In this document: positions 4,785 through 6,653 of the stretch, in pieces
How the letters are laid out: every line of letters begins with the position of its first letter
How positions within the stretch are numbered: position 1 is the stretch's first letter
Source: Candidatus Omnitrophota bacterium
GTDB lineage: Bacteria; Omnitrophota; Gorgyraeia; 2-02-FULL-51-18; JAGOUK01
Direction: 5' to 3'
Assembly: GCA_018061225.1 (NCBI GenBank)
Contig: JAGOUK010000072.1
Coordinates: 1-6,653, forward strand
Length of the DNA: 6,653 nt
Position numbers and translations under genes: made by a program
Notes under the pieces: model-generated
Databases searched by the model: none
What the model was told of the DNA's origin: nothing
The model's input: the letters and a program-made list of their open reading frames with translations, nothing else

Positions 4785-5995
4785 ACATGACATCCCGCTC
4801 CATTTTTAAGATCACAGCGCTCGCGGCGCTGCTCTCCGTGTCGGCCGTGGGGTGCGGCCATAAGAGCGAAGTGCCCGCGGCCATGCCCAAAATGCCCGTG
4901 CCCGCGGCGCATCCCTTGGTCAAGCGGATCCATGACTGGGACGAATACACGGGGCGCTTCCGGGCCAAGGAGCGCGTCGAAGTCCGCTCGCGTGTCAGCG
5001 GGTACGTTCAAAGCGTGAACTTTGTTGACGGACAGATGGTGGAAAAAGGGGATATTCTTTTTGTGATCGATAAGCGGCCGTTCGAGATCGCGCTCAAAGG
5101 CGCCCGCGCGGAGCTTGCCCAGGCCAAGGCCGAATATGACCAGGCGGTCAGTGACTTCAACCGGTCGCAGCCGCTGCGGGAATCGCACGCGGTGTCCGAA
5201 GAAGAATTCGAACAGCGCCGGCAAAAAATGGTGTCCCTGGGCGCCCGCATGCAGGTGGTGGCTTCGCGCGTGGACGAGGCGGTTCTCAATCTCGAATACA
5301 CCGAGGTGACGGCCCCGATCGCGGGGAGGGTCAGCCGCAACTACGTGGACGCCGGCAACTTGGTCGGCGGGGGATCGGCGGACGCGACGCTTCTGACGAC
5401 GATCGTGTCGTTCGATCCGATCTATTTTTATTTTGAAGCGAGCGAAACGGAGCTTCTTAAATACATCCGCATGAACAAGGACGGATCGCGAGAGGATTCG
5501 AGGACGAAGGCGAACCCGATCTTTGTGCAGCTGCTGGACGAAACGGACTTTGTGCATGAAGGGGCCATGGACTTTGTCGACAATGAAGTCGCTAAAGATA
5601 CCGGTACGATACAAGGGCGCGCCATTTTTAATAACACCGGACACATCATAGAACCCGGAATGTTCGGCCGCGCGCGGCTTTTGGGCAGCGGGGAGTATGA
5701 GGCGATCATGGTGCCCGACGAGATTATCGGTTCTGATCAATCACGGAAGTTCGTGTTCGTGGTTAATTCGGACGGGGTCGTGTCATCGCGCACCGTGCAA
5801 TTGGGGCCTCTCTATATGAAGAAATTCCGCGTGATCCGCGAGGGATTGTACCCCCAGAGCGTTGTGGTGACGGGGAATATTCAAAAAGTCAGAGATGGAA
5901 GCGGAGTGATCCCGCAAATGGTTGAGCTCACGGATCAAGAAACGAATCCGGACGCGGATCAAAACGCCGATAAGCAGGCTCCCAGTGTCGATTAG
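4781..5995 (+). CDS. RND efflux periplasmic adaptor, lipoprotein (membrane fusion protein)
   Basis: A 404-residue adaptor of the AcrA/MexA type that links an inner-membrane RND pump to an outer-membrane channel. Residues 1-25 form a lipoprotein signal peptide: K10, a hydrophobic core, and SAVGC with C25 as the likely lipidated cysteine. The residue at -3 is Ala rather than the usual Leu. DEYTGRFRAKERVEVRSRVSGYVQSVNFVDGQMVEKGDILFVID is read in consecutive pieces at 54-97 and is the first lipoyl half-motif. A coiled-coil hairpin spans ~103-170, the second lipoyl half is LEYTEVTAPIAGRVSRNYVD (171-190), the beta barrel is ~205-300, and the membrane-proximal domain is ~305-385. The C-terminal tail is Asp/Asn/Gln-rich. 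The start overlaps the tetR stop (ATGA), with AGGA at 4766-4769 as a ribosome site. The last 11 bp overlap the permease start. Confidence 0.95.
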   Translation: MNMTSRSIFKITALAALLSVSAVGCGHKSEVPAAMPKMPVPAAHPLVKRIHDWDEYTGRFRAKERVEVRSRVSGYVQSVNFVDGQMVEKGDILFVIDKRPFEIALKGARAELAQAKAEYDQAVSDFNRSQPLRESHAVSEEEFEQRRQKMVSLGARMQVVASRVDEAVLNLEYTEVTAPIAGRVSRNYVDAGNLVGGGSADATLLTTIVSFDPIYFYFEASETELLKYIRMNKDGSREDSRTKANPIFVQLLDETDFVHEGAMDFVDNEVAKDTGTIQGRAIFNNTGHIIEPGMFGRARLLGSGEYEAIMVPDEIIGSDQSRKFVFVVNSDGVVSSRTVQLGPLYMKKFRVIREGLYPQSVVVTGNIQKVRDGSGVIPQMVELTDQETNPDADQNADKQAPSVD

Positions 5996-6653
5996 CCGAT
6001 TCTTTATTGACCGCCCAATCTTCGCGACGGTTCTGTCCATTCTGGTCATATTGATCGGGTCCATGGCGTTCTTCGCCCTGCCGATCGCGCAGTATCCGGA
6101 GGTGGCGCCGCCGACCATTCAGGTGTCTGCAGCTTATCCAGGAGCGAGTTCCGTCACTGTGGCCAATACCGTTGCCGTGCCGCTGGAACAAGAGATCAAC
6201 GGCATTGAGAACATGCTTTATATGCTTTCGCAGTCCACGGCGGACGGCCGCGTCTCCATCACCATCACCTTTGCTTTGGGAACCAATCTGGACGACGCTC
6301 AGGTGCTCGTGCAGAACCGCGTGGCGATCGCCGAACCGCGTTTGCCGGAAGAAGTGCGCCGGCTGGGGGTCACCACCCGTAAGAATTCGCCCGACTTGCT
6401 CATGGTCGTCAACATGTCCTCGCCCGACAACTCTCTGGATCAGAACTACATCGCTAATTACGCGGCGCTTCAGATAAAAAATGAACTCGCCCGCATCGAC
6501 GGGGTCGGCGACCTTCGTCTGTTTGGCGCGAGCGAGTATTCCATGCGCGTCTGGCTGGATCCGGACCGGATCGCCGGACTCGAAATGACCGCGGCGGATG
6601 TGCTTCAGGCCATGCGCGGACAGAACGTTCAGATCGCCAGCGGTACGCTCAAC
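5985..6653 (+). CDS. RND efflux permease, HAE1 (AcrB-like) family, N-terminal part (3' truncated)
   Basis: The first 223 codons of an inner-membrane proton-driven multidrug transporter, open to the window end; family members are about 1,000-1,050 residues long. The N-terminus SRFFIDRPIFATVLSILVIL is the conserved first span and its cytoplasmic lead. ALPIAQYPEVAPPTIQV, YPGASSVTVANTVAVPLEQ and INGIENMLYM mark the PN1 porter subdomain. TFALGTNLDDAQVLVQNRV and GVGDLRLFGASEYSMRVWLDP continue the periplasmic domain, all in the order seen in AcrB. Substrate specificity is not readable from this part. The GTG at 5985 is chosen because it gives the standard N-terminus, has AGG at 5976-5978 six nt upstream, and no in-frame start lies close before it. 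It overlaps the adaptor gene by 11 bp in a different frame, so translation is probably coupled. An outer-membrane factor gene may follow outside the window. Confidence 0.96.
   Translation, partial: MSISRFFIDRPIFATVLSILVILIGSMAFFALPIAQYPEVAPPTIQVSAAYPGASSVTVANTVAVPLEQEINGIENMLYMLSQSTADGRVSITITFALGTNLDDAQVLVQNRVAIAEPRLPEEVRRLGVTTRKNSPDLLMVVNMSSPDNSLDQNYIANYAALQIKNELARIDGVGDLRLFGASEYSMRVWLDPDRIAGLEMTAADVLQAMRGQNVQIASGTLN

Noticed and set aside
4649..5740. A 363-codon open frame on the minus strand, opposite the adaptor gene.
   Set aside because: Its translation is rich in Arg and His with no recognisable domain, and it lies antisense to a clear AcrA-like protein. It is a shadow created by the codon bias of the real gene.

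Overview
The window appears to be chromosomal DNA from a diderm (Gram-negative-type) bacterium, and every gene I can support lies on the + strand. The diderm inference rests on the last operon: a lipoprotein periplasmic adaptor followed by an HAE1-type RND transporter, a pair that works across two membranes. Sigma70-like promoters, Shine-Dalgarno-like GGAG/AGGA sites and an encoded tRNA CCA end fit an ordinary bacterial chromosome. I cannot fix the phylum from sequence alone. An uncultured lineage of the Omnitrophota type is only a guess.

Layout. (1) 1-1560: the 3' part of dnaX (DNA polymerase III tau/gamma), overlapping recR by 4 bp. This is a replication/repair pair, but the ebfC/ybaB gene that often sits between the two is absent. 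(2) 1605-2489: a self-contained unit with a sigma70-like promoter, a six-segment membrane protein of unknown function, and a strong intrinsic terminator. (3) 2493-2687: promoter, tRNA-Asn(GTT) and a 16-bp-stem terminator. (4) 2825-4040: a 43-codon single-span membrane microprotein, then an MscS-family mechanosensitive channel 22 bp downstream, with an 8-codon mini-ORF bridging the gap. The 137 bases between the tRNA terminator and the microprotein (2688-2824) show no convincing promoter or other structure beyond the ribosome binding site at their 3' end. (5) 4118-6653: a drug-efflux-type operon made of a TetR-family repressor, an RND periplasmic adaptor lipoprotein and an RND permease (cut by the window end). 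These genes overlap by 4 and 11 bp, so they are almost certainly one transcript.

How the parts work together. The clearest regulatory logic is at 4118-4155. A perfect TTGACA -35 and a TATCAT -10 flank an inverted repeat (TTGACCG-AA-CGGTCAA) that fills the promoter spacer, and the expected transcription start coincides with the repressor ATG. This predicts an autorepressed, leaderless mRNA for the whole efflux operon, derepressed when a ligand binds the TetR protein. The adaptor and permease would extrude that ligand or a related compound, probably with an outer-membrane factor encoded after the window or elsewhere.

I see no insertion sequences, CRISPR arrays, phage genes or attachment sites. 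Most of the window is ordinary core and accessory chromosome. The less ordinary items are the promoter/operator/leaderless arrangement, the dnaX-recR junction, and the small membrane protein before the MscS channel.
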